From Semisulcospira habei (taxonomy: Eukaryota > Mollusca > Gastropoda > Semisulcospiridae), in assembly GCA_036245525.1 (NCBI GenBank), contig BTPG01000005.1:126603620-126667619 (forward strand): a DNA stretch of 64,000 bases, given 5' to 3'. Below are positions 11,901 through 23,900 of this stretch, piece by piece (positions within the stretch are counted from its first letter, which is position 1; the number at the start of each line of letters is the position of its first letter). The notes below the pieces were generated by a model. The model saw nothing but the letters and a program-made list of their open reading frames with translations. It ran no database searches and was not told the DNA's origin. The translations under genes and the position numbers were made by a program.

Positions 11901-12278
11901 CCTTCATGAACAGTTGCCTTAGAAGAATTTTGAAAATCCACTGGCCAGAGAAGATCAGCAACGTCAGACTCTGGGAGAGAACAGAGCAGATAACAGCAGA
12001 GAATGAAATTGGGCGAAGAAGATGGGGATGGATCGGTCACAGTCTGAGAAAGCCAGCTTCCAGTATCACTAGGCAGGCATTGTCATGGAACCCCCAGGGA
12101 AAGAGGAAAAGAGGTAGGCCGAGAAACTCCTGGCGTCGAGACCTCCAAGCAGACATCAAGAGACTGGGAACCACCTGGAGTAGAATCGAAGGAGAAGCAC
12201 AGGACAGGAGTTGCTGGAGGTCTCTCGTCGACGGCCTATACCCGGGTAGGGGTGACAGGTGTAAGTAAGTAAGTAAGT
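8979..12278 (+). mobile_element. Full-length RTE-like non-LTR retrotransposon
   Basis: A 3.3-kb element bounded by the perfect 12-bp target duplication ACCGACAGCGAT (8967-8978 and 12279-12290). It has a 5' leader of about 280 bp, one endonuclease-RT reading frame, almost no 3' UTR and a tail of TAAG repeats. One ORF with an AP-like endonuclease plus RT and a microsatellite-like tail fits the RTE/RTEX group. Two truncated relatives in this window (1135-2029, 45408-45790) share the same tail. It inserted 10 bp outside the left end of DIRS-A. Confidence 0.92.
9258..12268 (+). pseudogene. AP-like endonuclease / reverse transcriptase polyprotein, one frameshift
   Basis: Nicks target DNA and primes reverse transcription on it. 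N-terminal endonuclease: GTWNVKTM, CYAPTNDSD, VMGDFNAKIG, NQIDHICIS, ASDHHLLTL. Then a basic linker and RT: KAAGPDGIPAESL, LPKKGDLSKCSNYRGITLL, QAGFRKNRSCTDQ, FVDYEKAFDSVD (motif A), TGVRQGCLLSPFLF (motif B) and the FADD catalytic box at about 11488-11500. Immediately after FADDL two bases are missing relative to 1135-2029, so the first frame drifts and stops at 11609 while the true frame resumes through 12268. A 3-nt deletion (one residue) lies near 11665. Apart from that indel the copy looks recent. Confidence 0.9.
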
Positions 12279-12526
12279 ACCGACAGCGATATTGCTATGA
12301 ATAATTCATGTTGTGTATTCGTTTAAGCTCACCACGAGTTTCCGCTGTGATTATATGATAATGATGTCTTAGGCTGAAATTCTCGGGGTGCTTCTTATCA
12401 TAATTCTGGAAGATGACACGTATCATATGCTGTTAAAGCACGTTGCTGCAGATGGAAGAGGACATCGGTGCAAGTCACCAAGCATGCAATGCACCAACCA
12501 CCTGATTTTGCAGCTTGGTCTTCTTG

Positions 12527-12915
12527 ATTGATTGATTGATTGTACATTGCTTAGCGTCCCGACAGCAACAAGGCTTTCTCAGGACGTGCCTGCACTGCTT
12601 GTGAAAAAACCCCACAACAGAACATTGAATGTATGTCGCCAGCCGGTCAAATACATTAAATAAACCTAACACATGGGGCCTAAATAAAGCTAAGACCATT
12701 TAGCAACACACATCCAATATCAAGAGCTACAGGCAGTGCAGACAGTAGGGAGAGTTTTAAAAAGGCAAATACAGGTGAATGGACAAAGGGTAGACAGAAA
12801 CACATGCCCCAGAATAGAAAGAAAAACCCACCCTGTGGGGCTGACCAGGGTGACCCTGGGAACTAAAAAATACCTAACCCCACCCTAGTCCCCCAGGGCA
12901 GACCCGGGTGGGGGA
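12527..12915 (-). mobile_element. Short retroelement with (TGAT)n tail
   Basis: A 389-bp insertion in minus orientation, flanked by the perfect 12-bp duplication TTGGTCTTCTTG (12515-12526 and 12916-12927). Its 3' end is an ATCA/TGAT tetranucleotide run at 12527-12541. No coding capacity; a SINE or a 5'-truncated LINE tail. Confidence 0.8.
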
Positions 12916-12927
12916 TTGGTCTTCTTG

Positions 12928-13739
12928 GGTTCACCAATTGCAAGACTTCGGAGAGAATCTCTACATTTCTGCAGAGCAGGCACTCAACGTGAAAGTTGGT
13001 AAGGATCTTCCTACACTTAATCAGTCCGCAGAAGAAGCTACATATATTATGCTAGTGTGAGAGTGGCAAGCTTTTCTGTCAAAAGAGATAGGTATGTCAT
13101 CAGTCAGGCCTCATCGTGATGAAAGTGTTGTACGTGACACACATAGTAGCAAAGCGTCTTCGGGCCCACAATGGCTGCAGTCCTGTCAGGTAGTTGAAGC
13201 TGAAGCTTCAGCAGCCGAACATCAGTACGAGTGACGGTGAGAAAAACTGAAACTGAAAACGGTCCATGGACTAACTATGTCCTGTAATCCATGACCAGCA
13301 AGAGACATAAATCCTCATGAGCCCCTGCGGACGCAGGGGCTTATGAGAATTTATGCCTCTTGAAGAGGGAACAGGCTGGCTGAAGGGCTGTTCTGCTTGA
13401 GCCCATGGAATTTATTATACATGTTTCTTCACTGCATTGCCTTTTGTTGTGAATGTTTAGTTCTAAAATAATTTATTTTGACGAAGGTCTCTTCTTGTGT
13501 TACTGAGTGCGCTAATAACATTGACAGAGTCCTGAGAACATGCTCAATGTCACAGCCTTGGCTTTTGTGTACCACTGCTTGCCTAGACCCTTCTGGATGC
13601 TGGTCAATAGTGATGTCCACTACCTAGACTAGGTATGAATTTTAAGATAGACAACAGAACACCAGTATAAATGTCAATTATAAAAACTGAAGATGGGACA
13701 TCCGCCTATTGTGATTTTGCATAAATGATCAAGCCTCTG
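12928..13739. other. Spacer with a hairpin repeat
   Basis: No gene seen. At about 13290-13390 lies a family-3 repeat: a palindrome around GAGCCCCTGCGG within AGAGACATAAATCCTCATG, followed by GAACAGGCTGGCTGAAGGGC. Related copies are at 28340-28600 and flank DIRS-D. Confidence 0.6.
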
Positions 13740-13830
13740 TTAACCCTTTGGGTGTTGTATCGGTTTTAGTCACGATGATTCCTGCCGGAATCATCACGAC
13801 TAAAACTGCTACCGACACCCAAAGGGTTAA
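13740..13830. repeat. TTAA foldback MITE (family 1)
   Basis: An almost perfect palindrome of about 83 bp between two TTAA sites, ends CCCTTTGGGTGT and its complement, centre GATTCCTGCCGGAATC. Four relatives occur in the window. Confidence 0.85.
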
Positions 13831-14337
13831 ACAATAAAGTTACTGTAATGTAGTGTACTGATTGAGGATGTACTTGTGTTTTGTTTTGTCCTTAGCACAT
13901 CTACATACAGAAGATGGAGAAACACCTACAGCAGCTGGCTGGCTCTCCTATGCCACCACGTCGCTACTTTTCAGTCAGCTGTCGACAAGCAGTTTTTTGT
14001 TTGTGAAGAAACGTTTAAATAGGTAATCTTGTTAATAAATAAACAGATGAACTGATATGATCTTGTTAACCAGACAATAAAACGCTCATGGATTCATTTT
14101 TGCTGTAGCAAACTCACCTTTGGTTTGTTCACATCAGTTAAGCTGTAAATGGTCACTAAGCAGACTCGCACAGCATATGGATCTCTATGTAAATCTCATT
14201 TACGAAGGTGCTAATATGTATAAAGTTGTATAAACATAAAACTGTAAAACTGTCAGGTATAAATAATGTACATGATTAAAAATCCTGTCTCATGTGCGCA
14301 AACACAAATGTGTCCCACAGGTCTAATTACAAATTTT
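13831..14337. other. AT-rich spacer
   Basis: No convincing coding potential or RNA gene seen. Confidence 0.5.
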
Positions 14338-14531
14338 AAACCCATTTAACCCTATGGCCACATTCCCAAAATTAGAGGTGGCACCTAACAACTACTGGTA
14401 TTACCATTTACAATCTTGATAATAGTTTGGCACCATCAGACGCCAAGCCAATCTAGCACTAGTTAACCCTTGAATTATCATGGTTGATCCATCTCCTAGC
14501 TGCTGTAGTGCATCAGGGCTAACTGCGTTAA
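14338..14531. repeat. TTAA-type MITE (family 2)
   Basis: Begins CCCATTTAACCC and ends at GTTAA, with CGCCAAGCCAATCTAGCACT and CTTGAATTATCATGGTTGAT inside. Decayed. Confidence 0.6.
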
Positions 14532-14633
14532 CAAAAACATTGACTTCACTCTGTAAAACAGAACATTAACCCCTGTGCATGCAGGCACAGATACAATTTT
14601 TACACCGTACCAACACATGCTTGCACCAGGGGG

Positions 14634-14846
14634 TTAACTCATTCAGCCCTGCGCACGTATTTCCAAAATTTTGGAGGCGTCATCTAACGACTATGCACCT
14701 GTTGCAGAAGATGGATCGACATGATAATTCAAGGGTAGTGCCAGATTAGCGTGGCGCCGACAGGCGCCAAGCTAATCTGGCACTACCCTTGAATTATCAT
14801 GGTCGACCCTTCTCCTGCTGTAGTGCGTCAGGGCTGAATGAGTTAA
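14634..14846. repeat. TTAA-type MITE (family 2), best copy
   Basis: About 205 bp between TTAA sites with a long inverted repeat: GGTAGTGCCAGATTAGC opposite GCTAATCTGGCACTACC, centred on GGCGCCGACAGGCGCC. Outer ends are CTCATTCAGCCCTG and its complement. Confidence 0.85.
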
Positions 14847-15589
14847 TGTAAATAAAAGAATGTTTTCACAACCACTTGCCATCATTCAATCAGTTATGAG
14901 CATATGCACAATAAATAAAGTAATCTATAAACAAAAACTACAAGTTTCACATATAGTACATCACTACATGAACAAGCATATTACAAAGCATGCTGCCAGG
15001 TGTGCTCATTTTTGTCAAAAGCACGATTTCCCTTGTACAAAGTATTGCAATAAAAAAAAATAAAATAAAATAAAAAACTTTTCACAAAAATGGACTTACT
15101 ATCCTTTAGTACCTTCACATGGCAGCAGCTTACATCTTACAAAAATCTACGGGCATGAAACCAAAAACTGTGACCCCCATCCCCCCCCCCCCCCCAAATC
15201 CCTCTCCCCTGAAAAAAATCATATAAATTAATCACATGACTGACAAATACCACAACTATCTGCTAACCGAAGAGATCAATTAATAACAATAACCTCAGCA
15301 GTCAGTTCACATTATGCGTAACTCTTTTACTTCGATGATTATATGTCTTGCATTTTAAAACCCTTGGCTCAGCACCCTGCACATCTCCATGTCACAGAAG
15401 ATGGAGCTGAAACACAGTGCCTACATGACTAGGAACAATTTCTGGTGTAAAGCTAATCAGGCACTACCTTTCAGCAGTCCTGACCAATTCACCTCTTGTA
15501 TACTGTATAAATGCATGAGAGACACAATTTGAAACTGCAGGTCTTTTAGTGCAACTCCAAATTTGATGCAGCACCGACAGGTATTGCTT
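14847..15589. other. AT-rich spacer
   Basis: Contains a C-run at 15181-15195 and no gene I can support. Confidence 0.5.
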
Positions 15590-15652
15590 TATCCCTTTGG
15601 CTGTCGGTAGAACTGTCGTGACAAAAAGTGCTACTGGCAGCCAAAAGGTAAA
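15590..15652. repeat. Family 1 MITE, shortened copy
   Basis: CCCTTTGGCTGTCGGTAG paired with CTACTGGCAGCCAAAAGG; the central palindrome is missing. Confidence 0.6.
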
Positions 15653-15733
15653 AATGTGTCTCTCCTTTGGGAATTTCTTAGGACAGTCTAAGGGTATAGT
15701 CGTAGTTGGTCTGGCATCAAAAGAGATATTGTC

Positions 15734-15824
15734 TTAACCCTTTGGCTGCCATAGCAGTTTTTATCATGATGATTCCTGTAGGAATCATTGTGACAAAAGC
15801 TGCAACCAACAGCCAATGGGTTAA
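15734..15824. repeat. TTAA foldback MITE (family 1)
   Basis: TTAA-flanked, ends CCCTTTGGCTGC and its near complement, centre GATTCCTGTAGGAATC. It lies about 40 bp downstream of the stop codon of the glycosyltransferase-like gene. Confidence 0.8.
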
Positions 15825-15865
15825 ATTTTGTCTCTCAAGTCAATTGTCCTGACTTAACAGGTACA

Positions 15866-16888
15866 TCACCACCACTTCTTCCGCTTCCTTTTGCAAAAGA
15901 TCAAGAAAAATATGACAAAGACAACCAAGAAGTCGATAAACATCAGAACAAAAGCGATGAACTGCACACTCCCTGTGTCAGTGGAAGCAGCGGGCGGAAA
16001 CTGTGCACGATACACATTGGACAGTTGCATGCGTGTGTGGTGCTCCTGCACTATTCGCCAGATGTGCCGCATAATAGTGGCCTCCTTGCCCTGGAATACC
16101 TCGCTCACTATGCCAATCATGACTGGACTTGACACATAATCCATCGCCATGAAAGTCTTGAGTACTGACGGTTTCTTCCTGGCACCAGCAAAATACTGAG
16201 AGGTGTTGGTGAATTTAATCCCAGCAGCCTGCGCCAAAGCGCTCAACCACATGTGTTTTTCAACCTCCTCAGCCGTCATGGTTTGCCACGTCATATATAG
16301 CTGGTCTACAACAGCTGGAGATGCAATGTATGCTTCATTGCTACAAAAATTGCTGTCACTCTCTAATATGGAACCATGCTTCGGCAGCATCATTTCTGCA
16401 TGAGACGTCCTGAAGTTGCACAAAATGATGCTATTGGTCAATGGAAGCTCCAGCTGCTGTCTCAGAAAGGGAAGTAACTTGAACACATCCACCACTATGT
16501 TGTCATCTGCCAATAGCACAAACTTGGCCTGTGTACAATGGAGACTGACCCAGTCTGATGCCAGGGCAGTTTTCAGTGTCAAGTTACTGTGGTTTGGATG
16601 TTCTGTCATGTACTGCACGATATCTCTGTACAATGCACTTTCACGCTCCAACGACTCTTGAACGTGACCATTCTCAGATGGACCGAAGAAGAACAAAACA
16701 TGGACAAAAGAGCCGTGGAAATTTTTTCTGGCCGCCCATGTCTCCCTGACAACACTTCTGCGGTCAAAATGTGAGAAGATTGTTCGTATGATGACCAGAA
16801 GGAGCACTTCAGAATGTTGCACACACACTGATGGCTGATTGAGGCTGTACATTCCATGGCTCACATCCAACACAGATCTCCCTGCCAT
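15866..16888 (-). CDS. GT31 beta-1,3-glycosyltransferase-like protein with C-terminal membrane anchor
   Basis: Family GT31 enzymes transfer galactose or N-acetyl-sugars from UDP-sugars in the Golgi or ER. The first ATG of this exon (16888) gives about 340 residues. GT31 landmarks: SEVLLLVIIRT strand, FDRRSVVRETW, ESALYRDIVQ, SNLTLKT, and LLADDNIVVD at the place of the DxD-type metal motif. The usual third Asp is Asn here, and the conserved EDV-type box downstream is weak (EEVEKHMWLSAL). Most family members are type II with an N-terminal anchor; here no N-terminal signal is visible in this exon. A strong hydrophobic helix sits near the C-terminus (FIAFVLMFIDFLVVFVIFFL), followed by a basic tail ending KKWW, a KKXX-type ER retrieval signal. 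An upstream exon carrying a signal peptide is possible: a TGA lies in frame upstream and a CTTGCAG acceptor-like site precedes the ATG. The substrate is unknown. Confidence 0.8.
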   Translation of the reverse strand: MAGRSVLDVSHGMYSLNQPSVCVQHSEVLLLVIIRTIFSHFDRRSVVRETWAARKNFHGSFVHVLFFFGPSENGHVQESLERESALYRDIVQYMTEHPNHSNLTLKTALASDWVSLHCTQAKFVLLADDNIVVDVFKLLPFLRQQLELPLTNSIILCNFRTSHAEMMLPKHGSILESDSNFCSNEAYIASPAVVDQLYMTWQTMTAEEVEKHMWLSALAQAAGIKFTNTSQYFAGARKKPSVLKTFMAMDYVSSPVMIGIVSEVFQGKEATIMRHIWRIVQEHHTRMQLSNVYRAQFPPAASTDTGSVQFIAFVLMFIDFLVVFVIFFLIFCKRKRKKWW

Positions 16889-17885
16889 GGCAGATGCAGT
16901 CACAACAATAGCTTCACCTCACTACCTGCAAGCACGCAAACAGGTTTTCATGTACGTGAAAATGTAGCTTTTCATAAATTTGCAGTGCACAAAAGGTCCT
17001 CAACCAATCAACAGCCACAGTTAGCCCACGCACAGTTGTGTGCAGGCCCACTGCAACCCAAATCGCCTCATGGACTTTTAGCACATTGGGAGTGTCCACC
17101 ATGTCCATGCAATGACCTATATAGTGAGCTTAACTTATTCAAGGAGTCCCCATCAAAGTGTTGCACAGCGTTGCCGACAACATTTCCGCAGATCTTGATG
17201 TGGGGCGCCTTGAATGAGCTAATCCTAAATAACATTCAATTTAAAGCATACCTACATATAGCAGATAAATATGAGCAAAAGGCATAGATTCCCATGAACT
17301 CTTGCAGTTGCAGTGGTTCATTTGAATGATGCCTTGCTAACTGAAAGGGCTGACCAAAGCAAAGCAATTTAACAGGATCGTCCCTCTGCAGACAAAATCA
17401 CCAGGCATACAAGAAATCAATCCTCTAATGACAACTTGCAGTTGCAAGTATATCATTACCTTATGACCTGATGAAATCTGTGGCCATCCTTCGTCTCGGC
17501 ATTAAAACAGTTCTTGGCGTTTAGTCGCTATGCAGCTCACACATTCTGGCATTGTTGTTAACGAGAACTAATCGGCGGAGAGTCGTATATCGGTGTTGAA
17601 CGTGCGAAATCACTGTTCGCATGTGGTTCATTCCCATATCTTTATCCAAATGAGAATACAATTTGTTTAGGGATTGTCTTCTCATTTTTTTAATTTTCGG
17701 GATATACAAATCTTTTCCATTTGCCTTTAAATATCTGCTTGTAACTTAGAGAGTGTATGTACTACATTTATTAAAATGAAATAAGTTACCTTTATTTGCT
17801 CGTATTTCGCTAAAGTATATGTACCTTTCAAATATTTTCCGGCAGCAACGACTGCTCCCTTGGTATCGTCAGAGTGTAAATAAAG
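16889..17885. promoter_or_regulatory. Head-to-head intergenic region (possible shared promoter)
   Basis: About 1 kb between the minus-strand glycosyltransferase exon and the plus-strand ANKRD13C start. It may hold a 5' exon of the former and the promoters of both. No TATA box or other site stands out. Confidence 0.35.
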
Positions 17886-17991
17886 ATGGCGTCCGAAGAG
17901 TATCCTCTTCACGCCAGTGTCTTTGACGGTGATATTCGGAGGGTTGCCCAACTAATCAGGACCCATGATATCAGCCAAAAAGACATGCATG
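17886..17991 (+). CDS. ANKRD13C: ANKRD13C exon 1
   Basis: Starts AAAGATGGCG and encodes [20 protein letters not shown] onward to QKDMH plus one base; donor G|GTATTG. The ATG is chosen because it opens the first ankyrin repeat and no upstream in-frame coding is seen. Confidence 0.9.
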
Positions 17992-20900
17992 GTATTGTTA
18001 CTATTTAACTTAGTTTTACGAAGATTGGTGAGATGTAAGACTTTTATTCTGGTCTTGGACTTGAATGAATCATCTCCAGCCGTCAATTGTACAGTATACC
18101 AGGATTAATTAGAATCCCACAAAGTGATAATGTCTAGTTTACGTACTAATTTATTATTCTTCGAACCTGTACAGTCAGATGTTAGAAAAATCTCCAGCAC
18201 TGCCGTCACCTCGGTGAGTGCTGTGCTTCTCAACTCGGGCAAAATGAATGACTGCTGAGTGAGTACAGACTGCAAGAGAATGATTATAAATAGCTGTGAG
18301 TGCTGTGAGCTATGCCCACAAACAGCCCCGTGCTGTATTTGACACATACGAAGCGGGTGTGATTATGCAGTATGTTAATTAATAAGGATTTTATTAATTT
18401 GAATTTGAGTATACTGCTACCAGCTGAATCACAGTACATGTGATGTGTAATTTCTCTATAGATATTTTTTCTTTATTTGCAGGCAACACACCATTACATC
18501 TTGCTGTGATGCTCGGTCACAAAGGTAAGTTCTGAGGATTTTTTTTACGTATGCTGTGATTTTTCAGAGTAAAAGGTAATATTTGCAGGAATGGCAAAAA
18601 ACAAATCTAGGTATAGAAATCCTGGCTACCAAGATTCAGAAGTTGGTAGGTCGAGATAAAATTCTTTCATCCATGAAATTAAAATGTTCTTCTGCGTTTC
18701 AAAATATCACCAGCTGAGCTACTGTTTATTAGTGTGTTTTAATAGTACTTAGTAATGTGTATGATCTTTTAGCAATACAGTCGGTCTGGTGAATATTATA
18801 TTTCATTGAGTGATTTATCCCAACCAAAGAAAATCTGTCTTGTAAGAGAGAATAAACTGTTTTGGAATCACATTTTATGGACTTTTAATTTAAGTCACTT
18901 GAATTTTTTTCAAGTCACCACTGAAGGTGACCCCTTTTCAGCACCCCAGTATTTGTCTCTAGGCCAAATAAATTGTGAAAACTCAAGGAAAAGTACAGTG
19001 CAGTACTACTTAACATAATTTCAAATTTTAACCCATATCATACTGAGGCTAAAAGCTTCAAATTTGTACACTGCCATATGCAAGCAACATTATAATACTT
19101 ACAGATAAGGATATAGACCAATGGCTTTAGTTCAAGGGTGGTGCCGGAATAGCATTGCGCCTAGAGGCGCCAAGCTATTCTGACACTACCAATGAACTAC
19201 TTTAGTCAAACTTATTTCACACATGGGTGTATTCCGAATGATAAGGGTTAAAAACCAGTAATGAAACTCTGTATCATGTAATGTGTTTCCAGTAAGAAAT
19301 TACAATGTCTCCGTTGGGATCAGGTGTTATCATTCTGCCCCTACCCCAACTTTTGGAATTTTTTTCAGTATGACTCATTACTCAATTTACTGTTGTGATA
19401 AGATTGATTTTTTTATTTGTATGTTGTTGAAAACAGTGAGCATCAGCTGTGGCAAATGACAATGATCATTAAATAATCTCCTGTAACAGTTTATGGTTTT
19501 TAACCCATTGAGCCACAAGGTCACGTTTCCAAACTTTGTGAGGTGCCAAGCTAATCTGGCACTACCCTTGAATTATCATGGTTGATCCATCTGCTGTAGT
19601 GCGTCAGGGCTGAATGGGTTAATAAAGATGTAACAAACGTATTGGTTTGTGCTAATGTTTTTTCTTGTTCTTTCTGTCAATAGAATGTGTACACTTGCTT
19701 CTGGCACATAACGCACCAGTGAAGATAAAGAATGCCATGGGCTGGACACCACTAGCTGAGGCCATCAGTTATGGGGACAGGCAGACAAGTAAGTGAATAA
19801 TTGTTGCATTATATAAAAAGTTTATATTTAACGTGGTGCTTTTTCAGGCGTCAAGCTAATTTAGCACTACAGTTTAACAGTCTTGGTCAACCCATCTTCT
19901 GTACAGTGTAATTAGAACAGCAGAGATTTAAGATTGTATCTGTTATTGTTGATGACAATTCCTGACATGATATCAAAGGAACAGAATGCTGCACTACTTA
20001 ACCCATTTAGCCCCGGCGCTCTACAGCTGGAGTTGGATCGACCAGGATAAATCAAGGGTAGTGCCAGATTAGCTTGGTGCCAAGCTAATCTGGCACTACC
20101 CTTGAATTATCATGTTTGATCGATCTCCTGCAACCCGTACATAGTTGTTAGGTGACACCGTCAAAATTTGGGAAATGCAGCCATGGGGTTAAATGGGTTA
20201 ACACCATTCCAGCAAGAGAACTGATTATAATGTTTTGCATGAGCTGTTCGACGTCTTTTTCTCCAGTCATATCAGTGTTACGGAAGCTGAAGATGCAAGC
20301 ACGTGAAACGTTGGAGGAGAGACGACCAGCCCTCATACAAGCGCTGAAGGATATTGGTGACTTCTATCTGGAACTCAAATGGGACTTCCACAGCTGGGGT
20401 ATGCCAGTTCTATTATACAGACTTTGTTGTTTGAATCTATGTCGCATTGAAAAGTTGAAGTTCCCAACTACCTAGTTCAGTACTTGCCTTGTACATTGTA
20501 TATATCTCTGTGTAATTAACCCATGATTCCTTGCTACCTGGGAAATACAGCCACTGTATGCAGTAAATGGGCCTATCAAGCAGCTTTAGCCACTTGCTAG
20601 AGCTCATTTAAACAGAAGCTGCATTTCTGAGGTACAGGGGCTCTATTGGGTATGATACAGTATTTCCCTCCTATGTATTTTGGCTGTGTAGGGGTTGCGT
20701 GCATGTATGTATTTAGTTTAGCTTGATTGTGTAAATCACTTAGAGAGCTCTGTCTGTTTGCAGTGAATCAGAGTTGTAAAAATGCTCTACTTTATTGATA
20801 TTATGGTTGTTGTTATTATTATATACAGTTCTGACTCGATATATATCGCAGTCGTCGGGGTCCACAAAATGGGGCCGCGATATATCCGTCCGCGATATAT

Positions 20901-23900
20901 TGGGATCAATATATGGGGGGGGGGAGGGGGGGGGGGAGGAGAATCACGGCATGTGTGTAGGCATTATAGGCATTACCTGTCGCCTGTGTGTTCTTTCTTT
21001 GAAAGCCGAGTACACTCAGAAACACTTACCTGCACTGTTAACATCACGGAAAAAGAAAGTTTTTCATTTTGTGAAGGATCGAAAATGGTCCATTTTTTGC
21101 TGAACATTTCCTTCTCTATTTAGACATAAAATACATTTACACATTTAGAAATTATCCGCGACAAGTTTGGTAGCCTTTATTCTTCAATGAATAGGTTGAT
21201 CACCTCACTAGTGTGTTTTGTTTGAAGTGGTCACGCACGGTGAGAAAATCTGATCACCATGACCTGATTACAATAACTTGTGAAAGCGAGCAGAAGGGTA
21301 GCATGCCTCTCTTTAACTTCAATAGCAGACCTCCTAACTCTGCAGCAAGCATAGACATTCATTATCCCTCGCATCTGTGCCAAATAAGGTCTTCCTAACA
21401 TTGCCTGTGTTCTTCGTTAGAGGAGGTGAACGAGGGTTCAGCATTAGTTTTTGCACCCACAGGTTGGGGGCCATACTCGCCAGCTGCCGAGCGTGGCAAA
21501 ACTTGACACCTGTCAAAAGCATAGACCTTGATGCGCACCGAATCAATTTGTTTCTTCAAAAACATTACCGATGACATGACTACATGGGAATGTCTACTTC
21601 TAGGCTCAATTTTAGCCTACTTGCCCGTTGTGTGCCCACACAACCCGAGAGGCACTCGGGGAACCCCCCAGAGGGGCCGAGAGTTATCTCCCCATACCCG
21701 CCTTACCAGATCCGGTCACGAGACCGTTCAGTCTTGCTACTTCGCTCGTGATGAGAAGACGTGGCTGGCCTGCGCTCTCGCAGCCTCGACCGGTCTTCTG
21801 CCTACCGACGCCCGTTGCCGACTTCGTGTGCTCTGCGCCCTCTTCTACCCTGCCATCTACCCTGCCTTCTCTTCCTGCTTCGTTGAGGCTGCTTGCGGGG
21901 ATTCTTCTGCTGTCGGTGGACGGCGGTTTGCCTATCCTTCCCCCTTCCCTTCGTTGCAGAGGTAAGGTAGCGGTAGTTCCCTCGGCCGGCCCTCGGGCTG
22001 AGAGCCGGCTGACTGTTGGGTGCTTCCCTGCTTTCTTTCTTTCAGTGCGTAGTGCCTGATTAGCTCACGGTCGGTTTTTTACCGTTTCACGCCCGTTTAG
22101 CACGTGGGCCTTGGGCTCCTTGTGTGTTAGCCCATTTAAAGGCCCTTTAGCCCTCCGAGAGTTCCCCATTACACTTCACCGGGAGCCCGCTTGCGCTTAG
22201 CCTTTATGCTTTGTGCTCCCGGTGCGGTGACTTTAACAGACCTGTTTACCATTCACATTTGGTGTATTAAAGTACACAATTTTGCTTTGGGGTACACATA
22301 CATAAAACACGTGTATACACAAGATACACTTTTTGGAGAAACTGACAACTCCCTGGCTTGTGAATAAATACACACTATTAGGCAGTTGAAAGTACACTGA
22401 CTGCACCCATGGGGTAAACAGGTCTGCTTTAAGTGGCCGACGGACACCCACTCGGTCTGCCTACCGTGTTCGGGTTGTTCCTCGGGCCGCAGGTGTAACG
22501 TTTGTGCGGCCTGGCCTGAGGTTCTGTGGGCGGACCTTTGGTCCTTCTACCGCCGAGAGCGTTCCCGCCCGGCTAACGAGCGTCCGGCGCCCGTTGAGAC
22601 GTTGGCCGCCCTTGCTGTTTCCTCTTACCTCTCCCGCACGGAACGGTCATCTCGTCGGGGTTCGCGTTCTTTGTCTGACCACAGGACCGCCACTGCTGCC
22701 ACGCCCGCTGACCCTTCCGGAGGGTCTGTTTGCCGGCTTAGCGCCCGTCTCACTGAGAGAGGCCAGCAGCACTCGGCCGTGAGCCGTCCTTCGTTGACGA
22801 GCCGTCCTCACCACTCTCCCCGCAACAAGCCCGCTGATCCTTCCGGAGGATCGCCTTGCCGGCATAGTGGCCTACTTCCGGAGTATGGTCCGGAGGGACG
22901 TCAGCGCCGTCTTTCGCGACGCAGCCGCAACCCTGATCCTCACCGTTCCTCCTCCAGACACCGACGCTCTCGCGAGCGCCGTGAGCGGGATCCTCGCCGC
23001 CCTGCTTCCCCGCGCGCGCCTTCGCGCTCCGCGCCGCGCCGGGCGTCGCCTTCATTGCGTCACCGCCCTCGTCGACCCTCCTCGCGTGGTCGGGACTCCT
23101 CGCCGCGTGCTCGCCGGGCGCCTTCCAGTCCTCGCTTCCGCGTTTTGGAGAGGTCTCGTCCTCGGTCCCGCTCCCGGTCGCCTCCTCGATTACCGCCGCG
23201 CTCCCCGCTGCCCTCGCGTCCCCTGTCTACGCCGGAGGTTCAGCGCTCTCCTTTGACCTCGCTGCGGTCAGTGGTGGTGCCGGTGCCTTCTTGAAGCCCC
23301 CTAGAGGACGACGCGCTCAGCCTGCTGCCCGGAGACTCCGTCTCGGCCCTGTTGAACGAGGAAGTTCGCTCGACCTCGCCCGCGGCCCTCGAGGATGCTT
23401 CCCCCTCGGCTCTCCCGTCTTCTTCCCGGTCAGAGATGCTCTTAGCTCTGGATGAAGCCGCCAGGATTGTGGCCGTGACGCTGCCGGCGGACGCCTGCCC
23501 AGCTTCCCCGCCTTTGAAGAGGAAGGTTGCTGCCTTCGTTGACGCGGAGAGGCAGGTCAAGAAGTTTAAGTCGCTTCCCCAGCCGCCCGGCTTTAAAGAC
23601 CTTCGAGACGTCCTTTCGTCGCACCTGCAGCTGGCCACGTCCCAGGAGCCATTCTTCTTCTCCGACCGTCGCTGGCCCGCGGATTTGGACATGTCGTTTC
23701 GGCGGGACTGGTATGCTGGCCATTCACAGGCCTTCTCCATCACTCTGCCTACGCTGGACCCGTCGGCCGTGTCGCTAGCCGGCGGCCTGAGTCTGCTGCG
23801 GCGTTCCCTGCCACAGGGCCTGGACAGGACAGCGTCCTTGGTCCGAAACACCTTAGCCTGCTCGGGGGTCTTGGAGCTCCTCACTCAAGCCTTGGTCCGT

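Larger units (their letters stand above)
18525..19683 (+). other. ANKRD13C intron 2
   Basis: Contains a TTAA-bounded family-2 MITE at 19028-19251 (internal GGCGCCAAGCTATTCTG) and another at 19500-19622. Nothing coding. Confidence 0.7.

Noticed and set aside
15891..16857. Several plus- and minus-strand short ORFs over the glycosyltransferase exon
   Set aside because: They lie in other frames or antisense to a recognisable GT31 domain.
17727..17951. Minus-strand 74-residue ORF
   Set aside because: Antisense to ANKRD13C exon 1 and its donor.
22237..22426. Solo LTR
   Set aside because: Ends are inverted rather than TG...CA direct, and the TSD is 6 bp with CAG-type inverted repeats.
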